DNA from: Methanobacteriota archaeon
GTDB taxonomy: Archaea > Halobacteriota > Methanomicrobia > Methanomicrobiales > Methanospirillaceae
DNA length: 36,156 nt
Assembly (NCBI GenBank): GCA_029547605.1
Contig: JAKPPB010000007.1
Span: forward strand, 1 to 36,156
Direction: 5' to 3'
Shown: positions 15,631-23,832 of the stretch, piece by piece
How positions within the stretch are numbered: position 1 is the first letter of the stretch
Layout of the letters: each line of letters starts with the position of its first letter
The notes under the pieces: model-generated
Told to the model about the DNA's origin: nothing
What the model saw: the letters and a program-made list of their open reading frames with translations, nothing else
The model's database searches: none
Made by a program: the position numbers and the translations under genes

Positions 15631-15973
15631 TCGCTTCGAGTACCTGCCACGCTCCCTGGGCAGCCGTGGTTACCGCGCTGATTGATTCGCTTATCTTCAG
15701 GGATGCTGCACCGTAATTCTCGCTCTCGACCGTGCTGATCGATTCAGAGAGAAGGTTGATCGCTCTTCTGAAATCAGATATCTCAGTCCCTTTCCACGCA
15801 AATTCGAGTTCTGAACGGACCGCCTCCAGAAGGAGTACAAGCATCCGTTTCCCGCCAGGACGCTCGGCGTCAGGGAACCCGGCCAGAGCGATGGTAAGCT
15901 GCGAGGAGATGATCAGTTCACTCTTGGCCCGCTCTGCAAACTGGTAACCCTTCACCGCTGTCTTCAGATCCAT
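15617..15973 (-). CDS. Helical hypothetical protein, first gene of the nitroreductase-DUF2070 run
   Basis: A 118-residue protein predicted mostly alpha-helical, with amphipathic stretches (AVKGYQFAERAKSELIISS, RMLVLLLEAVRSELEFAW, FRRAINLLSESISTVES). There is no membrane segment or Cys. The regular Ser/Ala/Leu pattern suggests a helical bundle. I recognise no family. Its 3' end overlaps the nitroreductase start by 14 bp; an A/T-rich stretch about 55 bp upstream of ATG 15973 (TTTTTTTTAAGTGAC on the coding strand) may hold the operon promoter. Confidence 0.7.
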   Translation of the reverse strand: MDLKTAVKGYQFAERAKSELIISSQLTIALAGFPDAERPGGKRMLVLLLEAVRSELEFAWKGTEISDFRRAINLLSESISTVESENYGAASLKISESISAVTTAAQGAWQVLEANGLI

Positions 15974-16060
15974 ACTTCCACTGTACTGCGGTGATACAAG
16001 ATACTTCTGTATTCACAGCAAAGTCACTTAAAAAAAAGGGAAATCGGGGATATATCGGGG

Positions 16061-16381
16061 TTATCTGCCTGATTTCTGCTTGGCGCCCAGCACGGAGACC
16101 TTGGGCCTGCGCATGGCTTTGCGGACCATGGGGTTTGCCTGGGGACCCGACTCTGTAGCGCGGCCTCCCCGACCTCCTCTGCCTCCCCTTCCCCCGCGGC
16201 CCCCGCGGTAACCGCCCTGGCCTTCTCCCGTCAGCTGTTCAAGCTTACGCAGCGATGCCCCAGCCTTGAACCGCTGGTTCGGCCCCGGCTTTTTTAACTC
16301 CCCTTCAGACTTTGGAACCAGGCGAATCTGGCCCTTGACTCCTTTCACCTGTGTCCATTGGACGGATCCTGTTTTTCCCAT
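16061..16381 (-). CDS. Small basic protein with RGG-repeat (DUF5350-like)
   Basis: A 106-residue, strongly basic protein. The N-terminal part (MGKTGSVQWTQVKGVKGQIR, then KPGPNQRFKAGASLRKLEQL) looks like a small conserved domain known in Methanomicrobiales-type genomes (possibly DUF5350). Residues 57-74 are an RGG run of five consecutive RGG units, and the C-terminus is Lys/Arg-rich. RGG boxes bind RNA in eukaryotic and some bacterial proteins. The ATG at 16381 has AAGGAG 7 bp upstream (complement of CTCCTT, 16389-16394), so I drop the TTG two codons earlier. It follows gatE by 78 bp and may be co-transcribed with it. An RNA- or ribosome-associated role is inferred. Confidence 0.8.
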   Translation of the reverse strand: MGKTGSVQWTQVKGVKGQIRLVPKSEGELKKPGPNQRFKAGASLRKLEQLTGEGQGGYRGGRGGRGGRGGRGGRATESGPQANPMVRKAMRRPKVSVLGAKQKSGR

Positions 16382-16459
16382 AAGCAAACTCCTTAACTTA
16401 TTTGCGACGCTTTCTTTTAATACTTTGGACCTCCCGACCTCCCAGGGGAGTTTGCTGGG

Positions 16460-18328
16460 CTATTTCTCTCCAAGAGCTTCTGAGAGCGCAGCCTTCAGGA
16501 CCTGCGAGACTTTCCTGCCATCTACTGCACCCCTCACTTCCTTCATCATCACACCCATAAGGGGACCGAGGGCTTCCATGCCTTTCTCCCTCACAAACGG
16601 CATCCTCTCGCGCACGATGCTCCTCGCAAGCGCTTCGAGATCGGCCCCTGCAGCCGTTGACTCCACTGCCTGCACCGCCGACTCCGCGGATTCACCCTGA
16701 ATGATCCTCCTCAAGACATCCGGGACGGCTTCTTTGCCGACGCGCGCATCCTTCACGCCGAGTAGCACCTGCAATACTTCCGGGACGACGGGGGCCCCTT
16801 CCCTGTCACGATCATCAAGGAGGGGGCGGACATCGAGCCCATCCCTTGAGAGTTCCTTCAGGGTCGCGATGAGGGTCCGGGCTGCAAGCGTCGGAGAGAT
16901 ACCGAGATCCACCGCCTTCTCGAAGAGCAAGACGTGCTCAGAGTACGCCATCTGCCGTGCGACCGCCGGATCGAGGCCATGTTCCCTGCAAAAGCGTTCT
17001 GCCTTGGCGCTCAGAAGTTCGACGCGGGGGATCTCCTCCCAGAATTCTGAAGTGACCAGCACAGGAAGCACATCGGTCTCGGGATACATCCTTGCTGCCC
17101 CAGGCAGCGGCCGCATGTACGAGGTGCTCCCTCCCTCCAGCATCTTTCTCGTCTCCTCAGGGACCCCTTTCAGGGCATATTCGGCCCGGAGGATGACCTG
17201 CTGGCATGCGCACTCCGCCTGGCGTGTATCTCCTGCTACAATTACAATGCAGTCCGTCTCCCCCGCCCCGACCCCGGCACGCAGTGCAGTTATCTCTTCA
17301 GCAGTTATCCCGTAGGCGGGAAGCTCGTCGGTGTGGAAGATACCTCCCACCCCGCACTTCTTTGCATAATCAGAGAGTTCACTGCCAAGCCTCCTCCCGG
17401 CCTGGATCTCTTCTCCGACAAGCCCTGCGAACCCTGTGAGGATTACGGCCATGATCCGGGATGCCTTCCTGAGGATCTTTGAGCCGGAATGGGAGAAGAG
17501 TGCTGTCACGTCGTGTGGTGCCCTTGAAACAGACGCACCGCGTTCTTTCAACCGTTTCCGGATTGAAAGGAGGCGTTCCTGGCGCTGGACCTCCCTTCTG
17601 ACTACTTCTGCGATGAGATCCAGATCCTGGACGCCCTTGATCTCCACACGGGCCCCTTCGCGGATCGAGATGTTGACGTCCTGTCGGATAGTCCCAAGGC
17701 CCCTCTTCACCTTTCCGGTCGAGCGGAGCACCATTCCGAGGTACTCAGCTATCTCCTGCACCTCTTCGGGAGAATGCATGCAGGGAGAGGTGGTGATCTC
17801 CACCAGGGGAATTCCAAGGCGGTCGAGCGAGAAGACCTCGTCCTTTACCCTCTGAGCTGCCTCTTCCTCAAGGCAGATTGTCTCGATGGCCCCGCCGTTC
17901 GGGAGAGTGCCGTTCACGGCAACCAGGGCCGTACGCTGGAACCCGCTGGTGTTTGACCCGTCGATGACAAGTTTTCGCATAGTGTGCACCTGGGGTATCG
18001 GGGTCATACCACACATCTTCGCGATCTGGAGGCAGATTGCGAGTGCCTCGGGGTTGAGGGGAGCAGGAGGCTCCTCGTCGTTCTCGACAAGGCACGTGCT
18101 GTCATAGGTATAATACCGGAATTTCCGGAGGTTCTTCATCTCTTCGCGTGCCGCCCGGTCTATCTCGCCGAGTTCGCTCTCTGTCGCACGGAGGTAACGG
18201 AAAAATTCTCCGTTATGCGCTTCGAACGGTCGAAGTTCAGTAGGACAACGGCAGAAGAGTTTCTCGCCCGTATTCAGCTGCTGGTGGATCTCGATCCCGG
18301 CAACGAGCCCGAGGCGTTCATACTCCAT
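16460..18328 (-). CDS. gatE: GatE, Glu-tRNA(Gln) amidotransferase subunit E
   Basis: The archaeal GatDE complex converts Glu-tRNA(Gln) into Gln-tRNA(Gln); GatE is the kinase and amidotransferase subunit that activates the glutamyl group. The 622-residue length and domain order are typical: a GatB-like cradle beginning GLVAGIEIHQQLNTGEKLFC, with LVEITTSPCMHSPEEVQEIA and GTIRQDVNISI; an AspRS-like insertion (about 290-400); then a helical and YqeY-like tail (about 480-620) that holds the tRNA. It overlaps the end of gatD by 11 bp, so the two subunits are made together. Confidence 0.96.
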   Translation of the reverse strand: MEYERLGLVAGIEIHQQLNTGEKLFCRCPTELRPFEAHNGEFFRYLRATESELGEIDRAAREEMKNLRKFRYYTYDSTCLVENDEEPPAPLNPEALAICLQIAKMCGMTPIPQVHTMRKLVIDGSNTSGFQRTALVAVNGTLPNGGAIETICLEEEAAQRVKDEVFSLDRLGIPLVEITTSPCMHSPEEVQEIAEYLGMVLRSTGKVKRGLGTIRQDVNISIREGARVEIKGVQDLDLIAEVVRREVQRQERLLSIRKRLKERGASVSRAPHDVTALFSHSGSKILRKASRIMAVILTGFAGLVGEEIQAGRRLGSELSDYAKKCGVGGIFHTDELPAYGITAEEITALRAGVGAGETDCIVIVAGDTRQAECACQQVILRAEYALKGVPEETRKMLEGGSTSYMRPLPGAARMYPETDVLPVLVTSEFWEEIPRVELLSAKAERFCREHGLDPAVARQMAYSEHVLLFEKAVDLGISPTLAARTLIATLKELSRDGLDVRPLLDDRDREGAPVVPEVLQVLLGVKDARVGKEAVPDVLRRIIQGESAESAVQAVESTAAGADLEALARSIVRERMPFVREKGMEALGPLMGVMMKEVRGAVDGRKVSQVLKAALSEALGEK

Positions 18329-19553
18329 GCAGCGACCTCCTTGTATACTCCCCTTTCAGGTTCTCCTGCATCATGCAGCGCGCCCTCTCACTATCGGGTT
18401 CGTTTCCGAGCACCCACATCAGTTTCACCAGCGCCGTCTCGGGGAGCATGTCCTCCCCTTCGACGACGCCTGCCCTGATCAGATCCCTGCCCGTGTCATA
18501 GACACGGTCACATACCCTTCCATGGAGGCACTGGGAGGTCATCACAACAAGAGTACCCTCATCGATCAGCTCCCGTATTGCCGGTATGAGGGAGGTGCTG
18601 ACGTGTCCGAGCCCGCTCCCTGCAATCACGACTCCTCTTAATCCCGCATATGCGTTGAGGATGTCGGGGGACATGCCCGGGCTGAAATAGAGGAGGCCGC
18701 ACGCCGGTTCAAGCCGGTCGTGGAGCGCAGGCTCACAGGCACCCCTCCCTCGCGTGCCGGGAGAGAGGGTCACCTTGAGCGAGGGATAGTCGACGTATCC
18801 CAGGGGGGGAACGCCTATGCTCTGGAACGCATCGCGCCTGGAGGTATGCATCTTCCTGACCCTCGTGCCACGGTGGATCGCGCACCGGTCGTCGCTCGTC
18901 GTCCCGTGCATGACCACAGCCACCTCGCCAAGATCCCCGACTGCGACGCTTGCACTGCAGAGTGCATTCATCACATTGTCTGAACTGGGGCGGTCCGCGG
19001 ACCTCTGCGAACCAACGAAGACGACTGGCACTGGGGTATCCAGCATGAAGCTGAGCGCGGCTGCGGAGTATGCCATGGTATCGGTCCCATGGGTGACGAT
19101 GACCCCCCTCGCTCCCCCCTGTATCTCATCGTACACAGCCCTTGCAAGTTCCTGCCATATCGAGGGTGTCATGTTCTCCGAGAGGATGGTATACAGCTTA
19201 CGGGTCCGATAGCGGGCGATCGCACTCAAGCCGGGGATTGCACGGAGGATATCTGACGCGTCGAACTGGCTCGTAACCGCACCGGTCCGGTAATCTATCC
19301 TGCTTGCGATCGTTCCGCCGGTGGAAACTATAGAAAGCACAGGAAGGGAGGGGTCCTGGATAACCTCCTCTCTCTCAGATTTGACCGGCGGAGGGCGCTC
19401 GATGAGGGTGCAGTCCCCAGGAAAGACCCCGATATTATACCCGCTCTCCATCTTCAGGACCGCCATGCCGTCACGGCTGGTGATATAGGTCCCCTTCAAT
19501 TCGGAGCCTCCTACGATGCACCTGACCAGATCCCCGGACCGGAGATCGTTCAC
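18318..19553 (-). CDS. gatD: GatD, Glu-tRNA(Gln) amidotransferase subunit D (asparaginase-like)
   Basis: GatD releases ammonia from an amide donor for GatE. It has 411 residues: an N-terminal small beta domain (about 1-75; GDLVRCIVGGSELKGTYI), then an L-asparaginase-type domain with STGGTIASRIDY (first catalytic Thr), VIVTHGTDTMAYSAAALSF (second Thr-Asp pair) and a C-terminal asparaginase lobe with VVMTSQCLHGRV. It overlaps argH by 4 bp on one side and gatE by 11 bp on the other. The pair is archaea-specific. Confidence 0.96.
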   Translation of the reverse strand: MNDLRSGDLVRCIVGGSELKGTYITSRDGMAVLKMESGYNIGVFPGDCTLIERPPPVKSEREEVIQDPSLPVLSIVSTGGTIASRIDYRTGAVTSQFDASDILRAIPGLSAIARYRTRKLYTILSENMTPSIWQELARAVYDEIQGGARGVIVTHGTDTMAYSAAALSFMLDTPVPVVFVGSQRSADRPSSDNVMNALCSASVAVGDLGEVAVVMHGTTSDDRCAIHRGTRVRKMHTSRRDAFQSIGVPPLGYVDYPSLKVTLSPGTRGRGACEPALHDRLEPACGLLYFSPGMSPDILNAYAGLRGVVIAGSGLGHVSTSLIPAIRELIDEGTLVVMTSQCLHGRVCDRVYDTGRDLIRAGVVEGEDMLPETALVKLMWVLGNEPDSERARCMMQENLKGEYTRRSLHGV

Positions 19554-21031
19554 TCTCCCGCCTCCTTTCGTGCATCGCTGATCAGGCGACGGATCGCTCC
19601 TGCATAGTGAGACATCCTCTCCTCGAGCAGGTGGGAGTCTTCCGAAAGTGTCATCTTCCTTGAAGAGAGGGATATCTTCACTGAGAACGGAGAAGGGCTC
19701 CCCTGAGCCCTGCGGCGGTCAACACAGGCCCGCACGTCGAGTGCCGCAGCGATCTCATTTCCGGTAACCCCTGTCTTTGAGAGGGGAACAAGTCCCATCT
19801 CCTCTGCTGCACGGTCAAGCGTGGGCAGGTCGAGGCCACCTTTCTGGATCGCCTTGCCCACAAGGGTGTGCGCAGTCCTGAAGGGGAAACCATGCGACTG
19901 GACCAGCATGTCCGCAACTTCTGTTGCAGTCGAGTACCCCCGTCCCGCCTCCTCTGCCATTGCTGTAGTATTGAAGGTTGCCGAAGAGAGCATGTCTACC
20001 AGGAGGCGGGTGCTGTGTTTTGCATCACTGATCCCTCGCCAGAGGTGTGGGTTGAGTTCCTGCAGGTCGCGGTTGTAGCTCATGGGAAGGGCTTTAGCGA
20101 TGGCGAACGCTGCTGCGGCAGAGCCAAGGACTGATCCGGCCTTTGCTCGCATCACCTCCGCCGTATCCGGGTTCTTCTTCTGGGGCATGATCGAACTCGT
20201 TGAGCAGAATGCATCATCAAGCTCGACAAACCTGGCAAACCCCGAACTCCATACCACAAGCTCCTCGCAGACACGGCTCGCATGCGTCATCATAATCGCG
20301 AGGGATGAGAGTAACTCGAGGGCAAAGTCACGCGAGGACACCGCATCCATGGTATTCTCAAGCACATCTCGGAAACCAAGGAGTTCTGCAACGAATTCTC
20401 GCTGGATAGGGTAACTTGTTGATGCAAATGCGGCCGCACCGAGAGGAGACTGGTCCACCCTGACAAGTGCGCCTGCAAGCCTCTGGAAATCCCTGCCGAA
20501 CGCAGCCTCGTGGGCAAGGAAGTGGTGTGCAAGGGTCGTTGGCTGTGCATGCTGGAGGTGCGTGAAGCCCGGCATCACACTTTCGATATGCTCCTCTGCG
20601 AGTGTGAGCAGCGTCTCTCTCAGGCGAATGAGGATGGAGAGCTGGCGTACAATATCTTCCCTCACCCGAAGGCGAAGACACGTTGCGACTTCGTCGTTCC
20701 GCGAGCGACCGATATGCAGTCTCCCTCCGGCCTCTTCCCCGATCGTTGCGATCAGAAGGGTCTCGATCCCTGCATGGATATCCTCGAACCGGTCGTCAAA
20801 AGCACTCTCGGGTATCCCGTTATCGTACAGTTCCAGGAGGGCGGACAGGATTCTGCCTGCCTGGTCTTTTGCGATGATCCTCTGCTTTGAGAGCATCAGT
20901 ACATGGGCGATATCGACAAGGATGTCCGCATCAGCGATGCAGCGGTCTGCACCCATTGAAGAGAGAAAATGCATCATCTCACCGCTCCGCTCCCCCGTGA
21001 GCCGTCCCCTCCGCACCACGTCCTGATCCAT
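19550..21031 (-). CDS. argH: Argininosuccinate lyase
   Basis: ArgH cleaves argininosuccinate to arginine and fumarate, the last step of arginine synthesis. The 493-residue protein belongs to the fumarase/aspartase superfamily and shows HIGRSRNDEVATCLRLRVRE, the TFLQHAQ-type motif as FTHLQHAQPTTLAHH, and the mobile-loop signature SSIMPQKKNPDTAE with the catalytic Ser. I chose ATG 21031 because GAGGTT lies 9 bp upstream; the ATG at 21040 directly abuts that motif. Its last 4 bp overlap gatD. An XRE-type regulator gene ends 42 bp upstream, so all four may share a transcript. Confidence 0.95.
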   Translation of the reverse strand: MDQDVVRRGRLTGERSGEMMHFLSSMGADRCIADADILVDIAHVLMLSKQRIIAKDQAGRILSALLELYDNGIPESAFDDRFEDIHAGIETLLIATIGEEAGGRLHIGRSRNDEVATCLRLRVREDIVRQLSILIRLRETLLTLAEEHIESVMPGFTHLQHAQPTTLAHHFLAHEAAFGRDFQRLAGALVRVDQSPLGAAAFASTSYPIQREFVAELLGFRDVLENTMDAVSSRDFALELLSSLAIMMTHASRVCEELVVWSSGFARFVELDDAFCSTSSIMPQKKNPDTAEVMRAKAGSVLGSAAAAFAIAKALPMSYNRDLQELNPHLWRGISDAKHSTRLLVDMLSSATFNTTAMAEEAGRGYSTATEVADMLVQSHGFPFRTAHTLVGKAIQKGGLDLPTLDRAAEEMGLVPLSKTGVTGNEIAAALDVRACVDRRRAQGSPSPFSVKISLSSRKMTLSEDSHLLEERMSHYAGAIRRLISDARKEAGE

Positions 21032-21073
21032 CCTAATCATAACCTCGCATACAGATAGGACGCTGGAATGAGA

Positions 21074-21604
21074 TTAAAGCCACGCCTTCCGGGCCGCGAG
21101 CTCGATTGCCCTCTGCACAGATTCTCTCGGGATAATTGTAGCGACCGGCACGTTCACGAGCTGCTCGATCACGCTGCTGACAATGGGCGCACAGACGATA
21201 GCCATTGCTCCCTCTCTTTCTGCACGTATCGCTGCGATCGTGGCCTCTTCCATGGTATGCACGGGATACTCACGTACCCTTACCTTCCGTCCGTCTACCT
21301 CCGCGTTCCGCTCCTGTATCACGTCGAGTACCGGACGGGCGGCGATCAGGCCGATGAACTCTCCCTCGGAAGAATGAGTGATCCTCCTCATCGCATGAAC
21401 CACTGCACGCAGGGTGGAGAGATTCGGGGACCTCTTTCCATGCACTATCTTGTAAAGAGAGCTCTGCGCGACCCCGCTCTTCTCGGCAAGCTCCCTTACG
21501 CTTATCCGCAGGTCACGCTGCATCACTTCCTGGAGGGTATGTACAAACTCTTCATCAGAGAGAAGCGCTGCTTTCACCAGCCGGTCTACCGGGTCTATCT
21601 GCAT
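21074..21604 (-). CDS. XRE-type HTH regulator with C-terminal ligand-type domain
   Basis: A 176-residue transcription factor. The N-terminal helix-turn-helix (about 30-72) reads ISVRELAEKSGVAQSSLYKI followed by GKRSPNLSTLRAVVHAM, a Cro/C1-type fold. The C-terminal part (about 85-175) has alternating strands and helices with EATIAAIRAEREGAMAIVCA and VNVPVATIIPRESVQRAIE, resembling the sensor fold of PrpR-N-like regulators; this match is tentative. It faces the ABC importer genes across 187 bp and lies 42 bp before argH. It could control the importer, argH or itself. There is no clear ribosome-binding site before ATG 21604. Confidence 0.82.
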   Translation of the reverse strand: MQIDPVDRLVKAALLSDEEFVHTLQEVMQRDLRISVRELAEKSGVAQSSLYKIVHGKRSPNLSTLRAVVHAMRRITHSSEGEFIGLIAARPVLDVIQERNAEVDGRKVRVREYPVHTMEEATIAAIRAEREGAMAIVCAPIVSSVIEQLVNVPVATIIPRESVQRAIELAARKAWL

Positions 21605-21631
21605 GATATATCGTGAGATGAGATGTTGTGC

Positions 21632-21687
21632 TGTCCATGGATAATCTTTTTGTCCATTCTTTGACGATCATTTTTCTTTTTGTCAAA
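21632..21687. promoter_or_regulatory. Repeats between regulator and ABC importer, possible operator
   Basis: TGTCCAT occurs at 21632-21638 and 21651-21657 (19-bp step), and TTTGAC (21660-21665) pairs with GTCAAA (21682-21687) across 16 bp. They sit between the divergent genes, upstream of the importer TATA box. Binding by the adjacent XRE protein is inferred. Confidence 0.35.
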
Positions 21688-21720
21688 AAAATTAATACAA
21701 TAAAACAACTAGTTATTCAA

Positions 21721-21730
21721 TATTTATACA
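21721..21730 (+). promoter_or_regulatory. TATA box for ABC importer operon
   Basis: TATTTATACA predicts a start near 21752 and a leader of about 40 bp containing GGTGAG (21774-21779). Confidence 0.5.
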
Positions 21731-21791
21731 ATAGTATAGTAAACCATCATCTTTCGGAGAATTTATCTCCACCGGTGAGTACACTGTGTGC

Positions 21792-23027
21792 ATGAAAATG
21801 TCGCATGCGTGTGCAATCGTCGGCATGCTGTTGTGCGCAGCGCTGATCGCCGGATGCATTACTCCAACACCCCCTTCGGGGACACCCACGCCCACGGCGC
21901 CTCCCGCAGGGGCCCAGGTCATTCTCACGTACACCAAAGGGACAGGGCCTATGCCCACCCTTCTTGGCACGGACCAGATTGACGGTTATATCGCGTGGCA
22001 GCCTTTCGTCGAGGTCCCGCCAATGGCAGGAATAGGCAAGGTCCTTGTGTATTCGGGAGATATGCCTCCGGAAGGCAAGTGGAAGGATCACCCCTGCTGT
22101 GTCTTCACCGCCAACGAGAAATTTATCTCAGAACACCCCGATCTCGTAAATGCCATGACAGCCTCGATGATCCTCGCCACCAGGTACCTTGAGGAGCACC
22201 CGGAGGAGAGTGCAGAGATCGTCGCAGACTGGCTTGCCGGAAAAGGCAATTTCACCTACGGCGACATATCGGTCTCGTCCGTGGATGTACTCAAACGTGC
22301 CTTCCCCACCGTGAAATTCGTGAATGAGCCCAATGATCAGTGGATGGACTCAAACATCGAATTCGTCCATGCATTAAGAGAACTCCAGGTGCTCACAGGA
22401 TCCCTGAAAGACTCTTCTGACGCGGATTCAAAGGCACTCCTCTTTGACACCACCCCGTACGAAGCGGCACAGTCCATGGTGGACCAGGGGAAGATCGTGA
22501 CACCTGCTCCAGTGAGGGGCACAGTGGGAGTGGGCTACCTGATGTCGGATCACCATGCGGCGCTCTTCGTGGCCATCAAGAAGTGGGAGTACTTCAACGA
22601 TACCTACGGAATTGCCCTCAAGCCAAGGGACCCTGCTGCATCCAGGCCTGATGCTGCGGACCTCATCGTGAACGGGCAAAAGGTTGCGGAAATGAAGATG
22701 ATCTCGGGGGACGCCGGTCCGCAACTGATGCAACTGATGGCAACTGACAACATCCAGTTTGCGCTGGTAGGAAACCCGCCTGCAATCTCTGCGGCCGACA
22801 AGGGCACGCCTGTCAAGATCATCATGGCGATCAATTTCGAAGGCTCTGGAGTCGTCGTCACAGAAGACTCCCCTGTCACCGACTGGAACAGTTTTGTCGC
22901 ATGGGCAAAGGAGCGCTCTGCTGCCGGAAAGCCGCTCAAGATCGCCGCTCCGGGCAAAGGATCCATCCAGGACGTCATGGTCCGCTATTCCCTGGAAGCA
23001 AGCGGTTTATCTGTGAGGGAAGGATAA
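21792..23027 (+). CDS. ABC substrate-binding lipoprotein, SsuA/NrtA-like, apparently circularly permuted
   Basis: A lipoprotein: signal MKMSHACAIVGMLLC, lipobox LIAGC (Cys22), then a Pro/Thr linker. The mature protein has two parts. Residues about 41-238 match what is normally the latter part of an SsuA/NMT1-like protein (TDQIDGYIAWQPF, GIGKVLVYSGD, then the SEHPDLVNAM helices and LLFDTTPYEAAQ). Residues about 243-411 match what is normally the first part (VGVGYLMSDHHAALFVAI, MATDNIQFALVGNPPAI, KIAAPGKGSIQDVMVRYSLE). The order is thus reversed against SsuA. The substrate is unknown (sulfonate, nitrate, bicarbonate or thiamine-precursor classes). The start may be GTG 21786, two codons earlier, with better spacing to GGTGAG. 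The permease gene follows after 12 bp. Confidence 0.88.
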   Translation: MKMSHACAIVGMLLCAALIAGCITPTPPSGTPTPTAPPAGAQVILTYTKGTGPMPTLLGTDQIDGYIAWQPFVEVPPMAGIGKVLVYSGDMPPEGKWKDHPCCVFTANEKFISEHPDLVNAMTASMILATRYLEEHPEESAEIVADWLAGKGNFTYGDISVSSVDVLKRAFPTVKFVNEPNDQWMDSNIEFVHALRELQVLTGSLKDSSDADSKALLFDTTPYEAAQSMVDQGKIVTPAPVRGTVGVGYLMSDHHAALFVAIKKWEYFNDTYGIALKPRDPAASRPDAADLIVNGQKVAEMKMISGDAGPQLMQLMATDNIQFALVGNPPAISAADKGTPVKIIMAINFEGSGVVVTEDSPVTDWNSFVAWAKERSAAGKPLKIAAPGKGSIQDVMVRYSLEASGLSVREG

Positions 23028-23039
23028 CATTAAGGGACA

Positions 23040-23804
23040 ATGAGGTATCTCCGGTTCCTCCTCCCCCTTCTTCTTATCATAGGCTGGGAGGTTGCATCAT
23101 GGGTCGTCAACAATCCATTCATACTTCCCTCCCTTGAGACTGTCATACCCATCCTTTTGCATCCGTTCAGCCCGGCGTACACTCTCGGCACCGGGAGCCT
23201 CGTAGAGAATGCGACTGTCAGCATCCAGCGGGTGGGCCTCGGTTTCCTCGTTGCCGCAGCGGTCGCAATACCCATAGGAATCCTCATGGGAAGGTCAACC
23301 CTGCTCAACGATTTCTTCGACTCAACGATTGAGCTGCTCCGGCCAATCCCTCCCCTCGCGTGGGTCCCGCTGGCACTTGCATGGTTCAAGATCGGGCTCA
23401 CCTCAATCGTCTTCATCATCTTCATCGGTGCGTTCTTCCCAATCCTCCTGAACACGGTTGACGGGGTGAGATCGGTCAAGAAGACCTGGATCGAGGTTGC
23501 GACCACACTTGGAGCCAAGGAAAAGCAGATCATGACAAAGGTTGTCCTGCCGGGGGCCGCTCCTACCATATGGACGGGTCTCCGTGTCGGCTTTGGCATT
23601 GCATGGATGTGTGTGGTTGCAGCGGAGTGGCTCCCCGGCATCTCAAAAGGGCTCGGATACCTTATCCTCTACGCATACAACTTCGGCCAGACCAACCTGA
23701 TCATTGCCGGGATGGTGGTGATCGGCGTCATTGGCCTCCTCATTGACTTTATCTTCAAGCGAGTCGAGAAGAAGTGGTTCTCGTGGAGGGGCCTTGAGAG
23801 ATGA
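23040..23804 (+). CDS. ABC transporter permease (SsuC/TauC-type)
   Basis: A 254-residue integral membrane subunit with about six helices. Family signs are ELLRPIPPLAWVPLALAWF, and the EAA loop EVATTLGAKEKQIMTKVVLP followed by GAAPTIWTGLRVGFGIAW, which docks on the ATPase. It forms the translocation path for the substrate delivered by the preceding lipoprotein, probably as a homodimer since no second permease gene is present. TAAGGG lies a few bases before ATG 23040. Confidence 0.93.
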   Translation: MRYLRFLLPLLLIIGWEVASWVVNNPFILPSLETVIPILLHPFSPAYTLGTGSLVENATVSIQRVGLGFLVAAAVAIPIGILMGRSTLLNDFFDSTIELLRPIPPLAWVPLALAWFKIGLTSIVFIIFIGAFFPILLNTVDGVRSVKKTWIEVATTLGAKEKQIMTKVVLPGAAPTIWTGLRVGFGIAWMCVVAAEWLPGISKGLGYLILYAYNFGQTNLIIAGMVVIGVIGLLIDFIFKRVEKKWFSWRGLER

Positions 23805-23832
23805 GTAAGATCGCGGAATCTTTAGAGGAGGC

